64,000 nt of DNA, from contig NZ_QRGA01000026.1 of NCBI RefSeq assembly GCF_003367175.1, positions 1-64,000 on the forward strand, written 5' to 3'. Position numbers and translations under genes: made by a program. Below are positions 1 to 10,549 of this stretch, in pieces (position 1 is the stretch's first letter; every line of letters starts with the position of its first letter). Source of the DNA: Trinickia dinghuensis (GTDB lineage: Bacteria > Pseudomonadota > Gammaproteobacteria > Burkholderiales > Burkholderiaceae). The notes below the pieces were generated by a model. That model ran no database searches and was not told where the DNA came from. It saw nothing but the letters and a program-made list of their open reading frames with translations.

Positions 1-389
1 AGCTCAAGCCCGCGCGGAAGCCGACGCTCGCGCCGAACAGGAAGCCCGAGAGGCGGCTGAAGCTCAAGCCCGTGCAGAAGCCGACGCTCGCGCCGAGCAG
101 GAAGCCCGAGAGGCGGCTGAAGCTCAAGCCCGTGCCGAAGCCGACGCTCGTGCCGAGCAAGAAGCCCGAGAGGCGGCTGAAGCTCAAGCCCGCGCCGAAG
201 TCGACGCCCGTGCCGAGCAAGAAGCCCGAGAGGCGGCTGAAGCTCAAGCCCGTGCCGAAGCCGCGGCTCGCGCCGAGCAGGAGGCCCGAGAGGTGGCTGA
301 AGCTCAAGCCCGTGCCGAAGCCGCGGCTCGTGCCGAACAGGAAGCCCGAGAGGCAGCTGAAGCTCAGGCTCGCGCCGAAGCCGAAAACG
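1..389. repeat. 60-bp tandem repeat, at least six copies
   Basis: A 60-bp unit starting agctcaagcccg recurs in exact register at 1, 61, 121, 181, 241, 301 and, partly, 361. Copies differ mainly by single substitutions such as gcgg/gccg and acgc/cggc. The period is 20 codons, so gain or loss of a unit keeps the DUF3426 frame. The array begins before the window. Confidence 0.95.
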
Positions 390-1228
390 TCGAGACTCGC
401 ACCGAGCCAAAGCACGAGTCGGCCCCACAACCGCACGAATCGGATTTCATCGAGCCGGCCGCCGCACCGGCGTGGGCGCGATCGCAAGAGTCGGCTTGGC
501 AGGACGACGACGAACCGCACTTCAACGGCCGCTTGCCCGCGGAAGCCGAAGACGAGCCGCACCTCGAACCGCATCTGCGAGCGAGCCTCCAAGCGCAGGC
601 CGAAGCTTCGGCCGAACCGAGTTTCGGCGCGGCGGAGCCCAACGTGCATGCCGCGAGCGTGCCGCCGCTGTTCGCCGAGCCGCGCGAGTCCGACGAGCAC
701 GAACGGCACTTCGCGGTGACGCGCGAGGCGCGCGCCAAGTCACCGGGCCGCGCGATCGGGTACATCCTCGGCGGCATCGTCGCCATCGCCCTCGTCGTCG
801 TGCTGATCGCGCAACTCGCGTGGTGGCGCCGGGAAGCGGTCATGGTCTACTGGCCCGATTCGCAGCCGCTGTTCGCGCGCGTGTGCGCTAAGCTCGGCTG
901 TCAGCTTTCGCCGCCGCGCGACATCGACGGGCTGCAGGTCGAAGCATCCGATCTGCGCCAGGTCGACGGCCCGCACCGCCTCGAGCTGCGCGTGCCGCTG
1001 CGCAACCGCTACGGCGTCGCGCTGGCCTATCCGGCCATCGAGCTGACGCTGTTCGACGATAAGAACAACGTCGCGATCCGGCGCATACTATGGCCGCAAG
1101 ATTATGTGCCTCCCGGCACGGCGATCGCGGCCGGCCTACCCGCGCATGCGACGCAGACGATGATCGTGCGCCTGGACAGCGGCAACGCGATCGCGACGAA
1201 CTTCCGCGTCCAGATCTTTTATCCGTAG
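2..1228 (+). CDS. DUF3426 domain membrane protein (5' partial)
   Basis: The frame is open from the first bases, so the N-terminus lies outside the window; family members usually start with an MJ0042-type zinc ribbon, which cannot be checked here. The visible part begins with a charged Ala/Glu/Arg/Gln repeat of 20 residues, encoded by a 60-bp tandem repeat, likely helical or coiled-coil. A spacer rich in Pro, Glu and His follows, then one transmembrane segment (about 769-835, [19 protein letters not shown]), then a C-terminal DUF3426-type domain of about 130 residues (key features RVCAKLGC and a C-terminal VQIFYP). Function of the family is unknown. tpx follows 82 bases downstream. Confident on family, not on role. 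Confidence 0.82.
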   Translation, partial: AQARAEADARAEQEAREAAEAQARAEADARAEQEAREAAEAQARAEADARAEQEAREAAEAQARAEVDARAEQEAREAAEAQARAEAAARAEQEAREVAEAQARAEAAARAEQEAREAAEAQARAEAENVETRTEPKHESAPQPHESDFIEPAAAPAWARSQESAWQDDDEPHFNGRLPAEAEDEPHLEPHLRASLQAQAEASAEPSFGAAEPNVHAASVPPLFAEPRESDEHERHFAVTREARAKSPGRAIGYILGGIVAIALVVVLIAQLAWWRREAVMVYWPDSQPLFARVCAKLGCQLSPPRDIDGLQVEASDLRQVDGPHRLELRVPLRNRYGVALAYPAIELTLFDDKNNVAIRRILWPQDYVPPGTAIAAGLPAHATQTMIVRLDSGNAIATNFRVQIFYP

Positions 1229-1310
1229 CGCCATCCGGGCGCGGCGCGCAGGACGCGCGCGCCCACTATTTCGCACTTGCGACAACCTGAAACGAACATC
1301 CGGAGCTAAC

Positions 1311-1811
1311 ATGAGTCAAGTCACGCTGGGCGGCAACCCGATCGAAGTCGGCGGCGCGTTTCCGTCCGTCGGCCAAAAGGCACCCGAGTTCTCGCTCGTC
1401 GGCAAGGATCTGAAGCCGGTGACGCTCGCCGATTTCGCCGGCAAGCGCAAAGTGCTGAACATCGTCCCGAGTCTGGACACGCCCACCTGCGCCACGTCGA
1501 CGCGCAAGTTCAACGAAGCCGCGGCCAAGCTGCAGAACACGGCCGTGATCGTCGTCTCGGGCGATCTGCCGTTCGCCGCGTCGCGCTTTTGCACGACCGA
1601 AGGCATCGAAAACGTCGTGACGGCCTCGACGTTCCGCGGCCACGAGTTCGCGCAGGCGTACGGTGTCGACGTCACGTCGGGCCCGCTCACGGGCTTGACG
1701 GCGCGTGCCGTGGTCGTCGTCGACGAGAACGACAAGGTCGTGCACGCCGAGCTCGTCGGTGAAATCAAGAACGAACCGAACTACGAAGCCGCGCTGAGCG
1801 CGCTGAAGTAA
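1311..1811 (+). CDS. tpx: Thiol peroxidase Tpx
   Basis: 166 residues, the usual length for this atypical 2-Cys peroxiredoxin, which reduces lipid and other hydroperoxides using thioredoxin. The peroxidatic cysteine is C60 in the motif DTPTCATS and the resolving cysteine is C94 in SRFCTTEG, the same spacing as E. coli Tpx (C61/C95). The ATG is preceded by GGAG at a 6-base spacing. A strong intrinsic terminator follows the stop, so tpx ends its transcript; no promoter was identified in the 82-base gap after the DUF3426 gene. Confidence 0.96.
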   Translation: MSQVTLGGNPIEVGGAFPSVGQKAPEFSLVGKDLKPVTLADFAGKRKVLNIVPSLDTPTCATSTRKFNEAAAKLQNTAVIVVSGDLPFAASRFCTTEGIENVVTASTFRGHEFAQAYGVDVTSGPLTGLTARAVVVVDENDKVVHAELVGEIKNEPNYEAALSALK

Positions 1812-1835
1812 GCGCCCGGCCCGCCCGACGAAGCA

Positions 1836-1868
1836 CGCCGCGCTTGGAATACCCAAGCGCGGCGTTTT
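1836..1868 (+). terminator. Intrinsic terminator of tpx
   Basis: A perfect 12-bp stem (cgccgcgcttgg / ccaagcgcggcg) with a 5-base loop is followed directly by TTTT, 24 bases after the tpx stop. Confidence 0.9.
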
Positions 1869-1909
1869 CGTATGGCGCTCCCATTACATAACGCACAGGA
1901 ATTCTTGCC

Positions 1910-2848
1910 TTGGCTACGCTGATCTGCGGCTCGCTCGCCTACGACAACATCATGACCTTCCAGGGGCGCTTTCGCGAGCATATCCTGCCCGAGCAGGTCC
2001 ACATCCTGAACGTGAGCTTCCTCGTCCCGACGATGCGCCGCGAATTCGGCGGCTGCGCCGGCAACATCGCCTACTCGCTGAATCTGCTCGGCGGCGACGC
2101 ACGCATCATGGGCACGATCGGCGCAATCGACGGGCAGCTTTATCTGGATCGCTTCAAGAACCTCGGGCTACGCACCGATCACGTGCGCGTCGTACCCGAC
2201 ACCTATACCGCGCAAGCGATGATCACGACCGATCTCGATAACAATCAGATCGCCGCGTTCCATCCAGGCGCAATGATGCAGTCGCATCTGAACCATGCCG
2301 ATCAAGCCGAGGACATCACGCTCGCGATCGTCGCGCCGGACGGCTACGAAGGCATGGTGCAGCACACGGAAAAGCTCGCCGCCGCGGGCGTGCCGTTCGT
2401 CTTCGATCCGGGCCAAGGCCTGCCGCTGTTCTCGGGCGACGCGCTCAAGCGCGCGATTGAACTCGCAACCTATGTGGCAGTCAACGACTACGAGGCAAAT
2501 CTCGTCAGCAACAAGACAGGCTGGTCGCTCGACGAGATCGCAAGGCGCGTCCAGGCTCTGGTCGTGACGCGCGGCGAGCACGGCGCGCGGATCCATTACG
2601 ACGGGAAGTGCGAGGACATTCCCGCCGTGCCGGCCTCGAAGGTCGTCGATCCCACCGGTTGCGGCGACGCGTTTCGCGGCGGATTGCTCTACGGCATCGA
2701 ACGCGGCCTCGACTGGGCCACGACGGGCCGTTTGGCGAGCCTGATGGGCTCACTCAAGATCGAGCAGGCCGGCCCGCAAAACTACGCGCCCACCGCCCAG
2801 GAGATCGACCAACAGTTCAAGCAAGCCTTCGGCTATAGCTTGCGGTAA
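1910..2848 (+). CDS. PfkB-family carbohydrate/adenosine kinase-like protein
   Basis: 312-residue ribokinase-fold kinase. The N-terminal part has the GG motif (EFGGCAGNIAYSL, about 46-58) and the C-terminal signature DPTGCGDAFRGG (247-258) holds the anion hole and catalytic base D253; the usual GAGD is GCGD here. The start is TTG at 1910 with AGGA about 9 bases upstream; no better ATG exists near. The substrate cannot be read from sequence; relatives are often annotated as adenosine kinase or sugar kinase. It lies between tpx and a small lipoprotein gene. Confidence 0.85.
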   Translation: MATLICGSLAYDNIMTFQGRFREHILPEQVHILNVSFLVPTMRREFGGCAGNIAYSLNLLGGDARIMGTIGAIDGQLYLDRFKNLGLRTDHVRVVPDTYTAQAMITTDLDNNQIAAFHPGAMMQSHLNHADQAEDITLAIVAPDGYEGMVQHTEKLAAAGVPFVFDPGQGLPLFSGDALKRAIELATYVAVNDYEANLVSNKTGWSLDEIARRVQALVVTRGEHGARIHYDGKCEDIPAVPASKVVDPTGCGDAFRGGLLYGIERGLDWATTGRLASLMGSLKIEQAGPQNYAPTAQEIDQQFKQAFGYSLR

Positions 2849-2869
2849 TACCTTGTGGAGTAACTGACA

Positions 2870-3346
2870 ATGAAAATATCAGCACGAGCCATGCTCGTCA
2901 CGGTGCTGGTCGGTACCGTGACGATGACGGGGTGCGCGTATAACAGCAGCTCGCCCGACGTCTACACGGCGGGCCAAGCGCAGCGCGAGGAATCGGTGCG
3001 CTTCGGCACCGTCGAAAGCGTCCGCGCGGTGACGATCTCGTCGAACGACGGGCAGCCGAGCGGGCTCGGCGCACTCGGCGGCGGCGCCCTGGGCGCCGTC
3101 GCGGGCAGCGCGATCGGGGGCGGCAAAGGCTCGATCGCAACGGCCATCATCGGCGGCATCGCCGGCGCCGTCGCCGGTAACGCGGTCGAGAACGGCGTGG
3201 CCAAGCGTGCCGGCGTCGAAATCACGGTTCGCCTCGACAACGGCGACCTGCGCGCCATCACGCAATCGGCGAGCGGAGAGCTGTTCCAAGCGGGAGACCG
3301 CGTGCGTCTTCTCTCTAGCGCCGGCGTCACACGCGTCACGCATTGA
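2870..3346 (+). CDS. Glycine-zipper outer-membrane lipoprotein (SlyB/Pcp-like)
   Basis: 158 residues with a lipoprotein signal: hydrophobic segment then lipobox TMTGC, so the lipidated residue would be C22. The middle (about 66-105) is a glycine-zipper region with repeated GxxxG spacing (GGGALGAVAGSAIGGG and IGGIAGAVAGNAV), typical of the 2TM glycine-zipper family that includes SlyB. The C-terminus is a small polar domain. Family members stabilise the outer membrane, some under PhoPQ control; no such control is visible here. RBS GTGGAG precedes the ATG by about 9 bases. Confidence 0.85.
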   Translation: MKISARAMLVTVLVGTVTMTGCAYNSSSPDVYTAGQAQREESVRFGTVESVRAVTISSNDGQPSGLGALGGGALGAVAGSAIGGGKGSIATAIIGGIAGAVAGNAVENGVAKRAGVEITVRLDNGDLRAITQSASGELFQAGDRVRLLSSAGVTRVTH

Positions 3347-3428
3347 GTCTTGGCCGTACCCGCGCGCGTTCGCCTTTCCTTCGATCGGCCGATGCGCGGT
3401 GCGAGTAGCGCGAGTTTGATGCGCGCAT

Positions 3429-3468
3429 AAAAAACCCCGCCGCCGGCGAACCGGTGACGGGGTTTTTT
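3429..3468. terminator. Bidirectional intrinsic terminator
   Basis: aaaaaacccc...ggggtttttt with a GC-rich stem (one mismatch) and a small loop. A T run lies at the end on both strands, so it can stop the lipoprotein gene (+) and the convergent histone H1-like gene (-). Confidence 0.9.
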
Positions 3469-3528
3469 CATAGGCGCCGGCGCTGAACGAGTGCGGCCGC
3501 GATGCGCCGCGCTCGTCGCGCTCTCCTA

Positions 3529-4134
3529 TTACGGACGGCTGCCCGTCGGGAACGGCCAAGCAGCAGCCGGGTTCAACGCGGTCTTCACCGTCGAAGCAGG
3601 CGCCGTCGATGCAGCGGCAGCAGGCGCAGCAGGCGCAGCGGGGGCGGCGGGAGCCTTTTTCGCCGAAGCCTTCTTTGCAGGGGCAGCCTTCTTCGCAGGG
3701 GCAGCCTTTTTCGCGGCAGCCTTCTTCGCAGGCGCGGCCTTTTTAGCGGCAGCCTTCTTCGCAGGCGCAGCCTTCTTGGCGGCAGCCTTCTTAGCAGGCG
3801 CGGCCTTCTTCGCCGGTGCCGCCTTCTTCGCCGCAACCTTCTTCACCGCTGCCTTCTTGGCCGGTGCTGCCTTCTTCGCCGCGACCTTCTTCACGGCAGC
3901 CTTCTTGGCCGGTGCCGCCTTCTTCGCCGCAACCTTCTTCACCGCTGCCTTCTTGGCCGGTGCTGCCTTCTTCGCCGCAACCTTCTTCACGGCGACTTTC
4001 TTGGCTGCAACCTTCTTAGCCGGCGCTGCCTTCTTCGCTGCGACCTTCTTCACCGCGGCCTTCTTCGCCGGGGCTGCCTTCTTGGCCGGAGCTGCTTTCT
4101 TAGCGGCGGGTTTCTTCTTAGCTGCTGTTGCCAT
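3529..4134 (-). CDS. Histone H1-like Ala/Lys/Pro-rich DNA-binding protein
   Basis: 201 residues, almost entirely Ala, Lys, Pro and Val. It consists of motifs such as KKAAPA and KKVAA; in the middle they form a 16-residue unit KKAAVKKVAAKKAAPA. This is the eukaryotic-H1-tail-like composition of bacterial HctB/AlgP-type nucleoid proteins, common in Burkholderia. The last 40 residues lose lysine and become Ala/Pro/Thr-rich. The start is an ATG with AAGGAG six bases upstream. A long hairpin lies in the leader. Role in nucleoid compaction is inferred from composition only; repeat number is expected to differ between strains. Confidence 0.85.
   Translation of the reverse strand: MATAAKKKPAAKKAAPAKKAAPAKKAAVKKVAAKKAAPAKKVAAKKVAVKKVAAKKAAPAKKAAVKKVAAKKAAPAKKAAVKKVAAKKAAPAKKAAVKKVAAKKAAPAKKAAPAKKAAAKKAAPAKKAAAKKAAPAKKAAAKKAAPAKKAAPAKKASAKKAPAAPAAPAAPAAAASTAPASTVKTALNPAAAWPFPTGSRP
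3812..4003. repeat. 48-bp tandem repeat in the H1-like gene
   Basis: Four near-identical 48-bp units begin at 3812, 3860, 3908 and 3956 (each starting gccggtgc on the + strand), encoding the 16-residue Lys/Ala/Val/Pro repeat. Flanking parts carry degenerate shorter versions. Confidence 0.9.
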
Positions 4135-4190
4135 TGTGTTCTCCTTCAGGTTTGAGAATGAGTAAAGTTCGAACTACACCCTTCTTCAAA

Positions 4191-4245
4191 CCCGCTTCCC
4201 GCTGCGCGCCGGGGATACAGGCAACGGCGCGCGCTGCGAAGCGGG
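4191..4245 (-). promoter_or_regulatory. Leader hairpin upstream of H1-like gene
   Basis: Two nested perfect stems, cccgcttc/gaagcggg (4191-4198 with 4238-4245) and cgcgccg/cggcgcg (4205-4211 with 4225-4231), separated by a symmetric 6-base internal loop and capped by a 13-base loop. It ends 57 bases before the H1-like ATG, so it is in the leader or promoter region. Function unknown. Confidence 0.5.
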
Positions 4246-4386
4246 CTATTCATCGGCGTACGCAAAAACCTAGCGCTTACGCTAATGAATGCGGTAAGGC
4301 GTGCCGTACCCAAAGGCACAGCACGCCGGATCGAGTCGGCAGCCGAGCGCCATGCGCTCGCGCAGCCCGATATTCGCTCGTGACAA

Positions 4387-4413
4387 GCCGGCGGCCAGGC
4401 CGCCGGCTTTTTT
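4387..4413 (+). terminator. Strong hairpin plus T run with no + strand gene upstream
   Basis: gccggcggcc / ggccgccggc with a one-base loop extended by agg pairing, followed by TTTTTT on the + strand. No + strand gene lies within 900 bases upstream. On the - strand it is followed only by TTGTC, so as a terminator of nrdB it would be weaker. Confidence 0.6.
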
Positions 4414-4585
4414 AGGGGGTAGTTCGCCCATCCCACCGAAGGGTTCGCAAAGTGCCTGTCATGTTTGTGGGCGGTCGCACCGCCGGGCACGCTTTGCATT
4501 AGGCGTTCTTGCTCCTTACCTTGTCCGCCGCGGCGTTTGTCGCGGCGGCGCCCCATCATCATTCGTTACACAAGGCCAGCACGCG

Positions 4586-5818
4586 TCATTCCCAGGACAG
4601 CGCGCCACCCGTTTGATATTCAATGACTCGCGTCTCGAAGAAGTTTCGTTCCTTCTTCAGGTCGATCATCTCGCTCATCCACGGGAACGGGTTCTCCTCG
4701 TTCGGGAACAGCGGATCGAGGCCGATCTGCTGGCAACGGCGGTTGCAGATGAAGCGCAGATAGCTCTTGAACATCGACGCGTTGAGTCCCAGCACGCCGC
4801 GCGGCATCGTGTCCTCGGCGTAGCGGTATTCGAGCTCGACCGCATGCTTGAACAGCTCGCGGATCTCTTCGCGGAATTCGCGCGTCCACAGGTGCGGGTT
4901 CTCGAGCTTGATCTGGTTGATGAGGTCGATGCCGAAATTGCAGTGCATCGACTCGTCGCGCAGGATGTATTGGTACTGCTCCGCCGCGCCCGTCATCTTG
5001 TTCTGCCGGCCGAGCGCGAGAATTTGCGTAAACCCGACATAGAAGAACAGGCCTTCCATAACGCAGGCGAACACGATCAGCGACTTGAGCAGCTTCTGAT
5101 CGGCCTCGAGCGTGCCCGTCTTGAAGGCCGGATCGGTCAGCGTATGGATGAACGGGATCAGGAACTCGTCCTTGTCGCGGATCGAGGTGACCTCGTGGTA
5201 GGCATTGAAGATCTCGCCTTCGTCCAGACCCAGCGATTCGACGATGTACTGATAGGCGTGCGTGTGGATCGCCTCTTCGAACGCCTGACGCAGCAGGAAC
5301 TGGCGGCACTCGGGCGCCGTGATGTGCCGGTAGGTGCCGAGCACGATGTTGTTCGCGGCGAGCGAGTCGGCCGTCACGAAGAAGCCGAGATTGCGTTTGA
5401 CGATGCGGCGCTCGTCTTCGGTCAGACCGTTCGGGTCCTTCCAAAGCGCGATGTCGCGCGACATGTTGATTTCCTGCGGCATCCAATGGTTCGCGCAGCC
5501 GGCGAGGTACTTCTCCCACGCCCACTTGTACTTGAACGGCACCAGTTGGTTGACGTCGGTGCTGCCGTTGATGATCCGCTTGTCGGCCACGTTCACGCGC
5601 GCTTCGGATGCGGCGGCGGGTTGTGCGGTTGCGGCAGCGGCCGCGTACGGAGCGACGGCGACGTCGTTCTCGAAGATGTTCTGCGCCAACGGAGCATGCG
5701 TCGCTGCGCGCGACGCTGCTTGCGTTTCGACAGCGTGGCCCGCGGGGTTGCGCAACGCGTTCTGTTGCGAACCGCTCGAGGGCGTTACCGCAGTCGTCTC
5801 GTCATCCCAGTTGAGCAT
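4586..5818 (-). CDS. nrdB: Ribonucleoside-diphosphate reductase class Ia, beta subunit
   Basis: 410-residue diiron/tyrosyl-radical subunit. The fingerprint E182-x2-H185-x3-Y189 (in [10 protein letters not shown]) matches the E. coli iron ligands E115 and H118 and radical Y122. The N-terminal 75 residues are an Ala-rich extension not needed for the fold, giving a protein longer than the E. coli 376 residues. It lies 422 bases downstream of nrdA on the same strand; a 12-bp perfect inverted repeat is in the gap near its start. The ATG begins MLNWDDET. Acts with NrdA to make dNDPs. Confidence 0.96.
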   Translation of the reverse strand: MLNWDDETTAVTPSSGSQQNALRNPAGHAVETQAASRAATHAPLAQNIFENDVAVAPYAAAAATAQPAAASEARVNVADKRIINGSTDVNQLVPFKYKWAWEKYLAGCANHWMPQEINMSRDIALWKDPNGLTEDERRIVKRNLGFFVTADSLAANNIVLGTYRHITAPECRQFLLRQAFEEAIHTHAYQYIVESLGLDEGEIFNAYHEVTSIRDKDEFLIPFIHTLTDPAFKTGTLEADQKLLKSLIVFACVMEGLFFYVGFTQILALGRQNKMTGAAEQYQYILRDESMHCNFGIDLINQIKLENPHLWTREFREEIRELFKHAVELEYRYAEDTMPRGVLGLNASMFKSYLRFICNRRCQQIGLDPLFPNEENPFPWMSEMIDLKKERNFFETRVIEYQTGGALSWE

Positions 5819-6240
5819 AAATTCTCACCATCAATTTAGATCGGTTTGTACCATCTTTTCACGAGCGATAAAAGGGTTCGCTCGTGAAAATCCTTGTTTT
5901 TCGATTCACGCTGCGACCTCGATACAACACTTTGTTCGTTACGTCGCAAACGCGAGATCGTCGATGACTCATGAAGCGTCGTCTCGATGCGTTTGTCCTC
6001 ACGTCGAAGAGGACCTCGTCGAGGCATCGATCGTCGACGCTTCGCGTCCTTTTCGTGTGTCCTCGATGCCCCGCATCCGTCTCTTCCCGGATGCCTCCAA
6101 TGCTTGACGAAGCGCATCGCGGATCGATCGCGGGCGCGCGTTCGTCGTTCTCTTGTTTCTTGTTCTCGTTCGCGCGCCCTTGCCCTGCCGACTACCGGTA
6201 CCGGCGCGACGCTCGCGCGCCGCGCCTTCGAGCGAAGCCG
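5819..6240. other. nrdA-nrdB spacer with several hairpins
   Basis: 422 bases without a supported gene; a 93-codon open frame here (5836-6117, -) has an Arg-rich, non-family-like product. Inverted repeats: 5856-5890, ggcatcga/tcgatgcc (6023-6030 with 6063-6070) and gcatccg/cggatgc (6073-6079 with 6088-6094). No T run follows any of them on the - strand. Confidence 0.6.
5856..5890 (-). promoter_or_regulatory. 12-bp perfect inverted repeat upstream of nrdB
   Basis: ttttcacgagcg and cgctcgtgaaaa flank an 11-base loop, 38 bases before the nrdB ATG. It does not match the NrdR box. It could be an RNA hairpin or a protein site. Confidence 0.55.
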
Positions 6241-9234
<2,994 letters not shown>

Positions 9235-9340
9235 GTGCAAAGCTCCTGATCTTGGATGTGCGGTCAAACCGCGGATTGGAACAACCGCCGCGCCACCCCG
9301 AGCGCGAACGATGAGGGGCGGGAGAGAGAAAACCCCCGAA

Positions 9341-9373
9341 GGTAGAACGCCGAGCATCGCCCGGCGTTCTACC
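9341..9373 (-). promoter_or_regulatory. nrdA leader hairpin (possible attenuator)
   Basis: Perfect 12-bp stem ggtagaacgccg / cggcgttctacc with a 9-base loop, in the nrdA leader about 106 bases before the ATG. On the - strand it is followed by ttcgggggttttctctct, a loose pyrimidine run, so conditional termination is possible but unproven. Confidence 0.5.
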
Positions 9374-9443
9374 CGCATGATTCGCACGCCGTTTTCTGCG
9401 GTCCCGGCGCCCTCTTTCTGCACTCGGGCGCCCCGGCGTGTCG

Positions 9444-9459
9444 ACACAATATCTAGTGC
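9444..9459 (-). promoter_or_regulatory. NrdR box 1
   Basis: acacaatatctagtgc closely fits the NrdR consensus (acaCwAtATaTwGtgt). It lies just downstream of the nrdA -10. Confidence 0.85.
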
Positions 9460-9474
9460 AATTGCGTCTTCTTG

Positions 9475-9490
9475 CTACCAAGTATAGTGG
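9475..9490 (-). promoter_or_regulatory. NrdR box 2
   Basis: ctaccaagtatagtgg keeps the right half-site (TATAGTG) and overlaps the nrdA -10. It starts exactly 31 bases from box 1, the three-turn spacing known for NrdR box pairs. Confidence 0.78.
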
Positions 9491-9508
9491 ACGCATCGGC
9501 CAATTCAA
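9481..9508 (-). promoter_or_regulatory. Sigma-70-like promoter of nrdA
   Basis: On the - strand TTGAAT (9508-9503), a 16-base spacer and TATACT (9486-9481). The -10 is inside NrdR box 2, which fits repression by NrdR. Confidence 0.8.
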
Positions 9509-9640
9509 AAAGGTTTATTTGGGGCCGAGCGCTTGACTTTTGATTAACCGAGCCGGGACAAGGACTTACCGCAAACGCAAGCCGCATGCGCGTTTGCGCC
9601 GATCGCGCGAGCGCGAAAGAGCGACTGCGGGAGGCCGCGG

Positions 9641-10237
9641 CTACGCTCGCAGATAGGGGAAATACCGATCCGCGAGCGCGGTATCGCGCCGCAGGCGCGC
9701 CCAGTCGAAGTGAGGACCGGGGTCGGTCTTGCGTCCCGGCGCGATGTCGGAATGGCCGGCCAGCGCCTCGATCGGATAGCGCTCGAGGAGCGCCGCAACG
9801 AGCGCCGCGAGCGCCCCGTATTGGGCCGCTTCGAACGCGCTCGCGTCATCCCCCTCGAGCTCGATGCCGATGGAGAAATCGTTGCAACGTTCGCGCCCGA
9901 AAAAGCTGGAGACCCCCGCGTGCCACGCGCGCTCGTCGCACGAGACGAACTGCTCGAGCGCGCCGTCGCGCCGAATCACGAAATGCGACGAGACGCGCAG
10001 GCCGCGCAGATGGGCGTCGTAATAAGGATGCGCGTCGCAATCGAGGCGATTCAGGAAGAGATCCGCGATCGCATTGCCGCCGAACTCGCCGGGCGGCAGG
10101 CTGATGTTGTGGACGACGATGAGCGTGGGCACGGCGCCGGCGGGGCGCGCCTCGAAGTTCGGCGAAGGCAGCACGCGCGCGCCGCGTGCCCAGCCGTCGC
10201 CATCGACGGCGACGGCGAACGGCGGCATCGTGCTCAT
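9641..10237 (-). CDS. ampD: 1,6-anhydro-N-acetylmuramyl-L-alanine amidase AmpD
   Basis: 198-residue zinc amidase of peptidoglycan recycling; it splits anhydroMurNAc-peptides in the cytoplasm and so controls ampC inducers in species with AmpR. Zinc ligands fit H43 (VVHNIS), H162 (AGHSDI) and D172, with catalytic K170 in GRKTDPG. The start at 10237 overlaps the stop of the upstream small gene by ATGA, with GAGGG upstream; longer in-frame starts would run deep into that gene. Confidence 0.94.
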   Translation of the reverse strand: MSTMPPFAVAVDGDGWARGARVLPSPNFEARPAGAVPTLIVVHNISLPPGEFGGNAIADLFLNRLDCDAHPYYDAHLRGLRVSSHFVIRRDGALEQFVSCDERAWHAGVSSFFGRERCNDFSIGIELEGDDASAFEAAQYGALAALVAALLERYPIEALAGHSDIAPGRKTDPGPHFDWARLRRDTALADRYFPYLRA

Positions 10238-10539
10238 CGTCCCTCGCGGCCGCCCGCGCGTGCCGCATAGCGCTGAGCGTGCTCGGCGCTGCAGAAGTAC
10301 TGCGCTCCGGAACGAACCGAATCGCTCTGGGGCGCGTGCACCCCGCACACGGCGCAGCGCACCATCGGCTCGGCGAGCCGCGGCGGCTCGCGCTGCGCGC
10401 TGCCGGCCGTGCCGTGCGCCGGACCGGAACGTGCCCCGCGGCGGCCGGCGGCGGGGGCTTGAGGTTGACCGGCACGCATCGTCTTCACCAGCCAGCGGGC
10501 GGCGAGCACGAACACGACGAGAAGAAAAATCTGGCGCAT
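10234..10539 (-). CDS. PP0621-family small zinc-ribbon-like protein
   Basis: 101 residues. A short N-terminal hydrophobic segment (QIFLLVVFVLAARWLV) may anchor it in the membrane. After a basic Ala/Gly linker, the C-terminus has MVRCAVCGVH and, 17 residues on, YFCSAEHAQRYA, a CxxC...C..H metal-site pattern. It lies between the CcsA-like gene and ampD and is coupled to ampD by an ATGA overlap. Function unknown. Confidence 0.78.
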   Translation of the reverse strand: MRQIFLLVVFVLAARWLVKTMRAGQPQAPAAGRRGARSGPAHGTAGSAQREPPRLAEPMVRCAVCGVHAPQSDSVRSGAQYFCSAEHAQRYAARAGGREGR

Positions 10540-10549
10540 AGCGAAGCGA

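Larger units (their letters stand above)
4135..4585. other. Intergenic region between H1-like gene and nrdB
   Basis: 451 bases without a convincing gene. It holds the H1-like leader hairpin (4191-4245), a strong GC hairpin with a T run on the + strand (4387-4413), and a hairpin just after the nrdB stop (4529-4552, ccgccgcg / cgcggcgg) that lacks a T run. No good promoter pair was found. Confidence 0.6.
9235..9640. other. nrdA control region and ampD downstream gap
   Basis: 406 bases without a gene. From ampD outward on the - strand it contains the nrdA promoter, two NrdR boxes and a leader of roughly 240 bases with a 12-bp perfect hairpin. The part next to ampD (9510-9640) shows nothing clear. 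Confidence 0.7.

Noticed and set aside
72-719. Long Lys/Arg/Pro-rich open frame over the 60-bp repeat
   Set aside because: It is the third-frame shadow of the repeat. The DUF3426 frame is open throughout and contains the recognised domain and TM segment.
3491-4165. 224-residue Ala/Phe-rich + strand frame opposite the H1-like gene
   Set aside because: It is the antisense of Lys/Ala codons, with no family features. The - strand product has a start, SD and recognised composition.
5836-6117. 93-codon open frame in the nrdA-nrdB spacer
   Set aside because: Arg/Ser-rich, no domain, no good SD, and overlaps the inverted repeat; probably chance.
9235-9447. 71-codon N-terminal extension of nrdA
   Set aside because: It would run through the leader hairpin and reach within 3 bases of NrdR box 1. 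ATG 9234 has a good SD.
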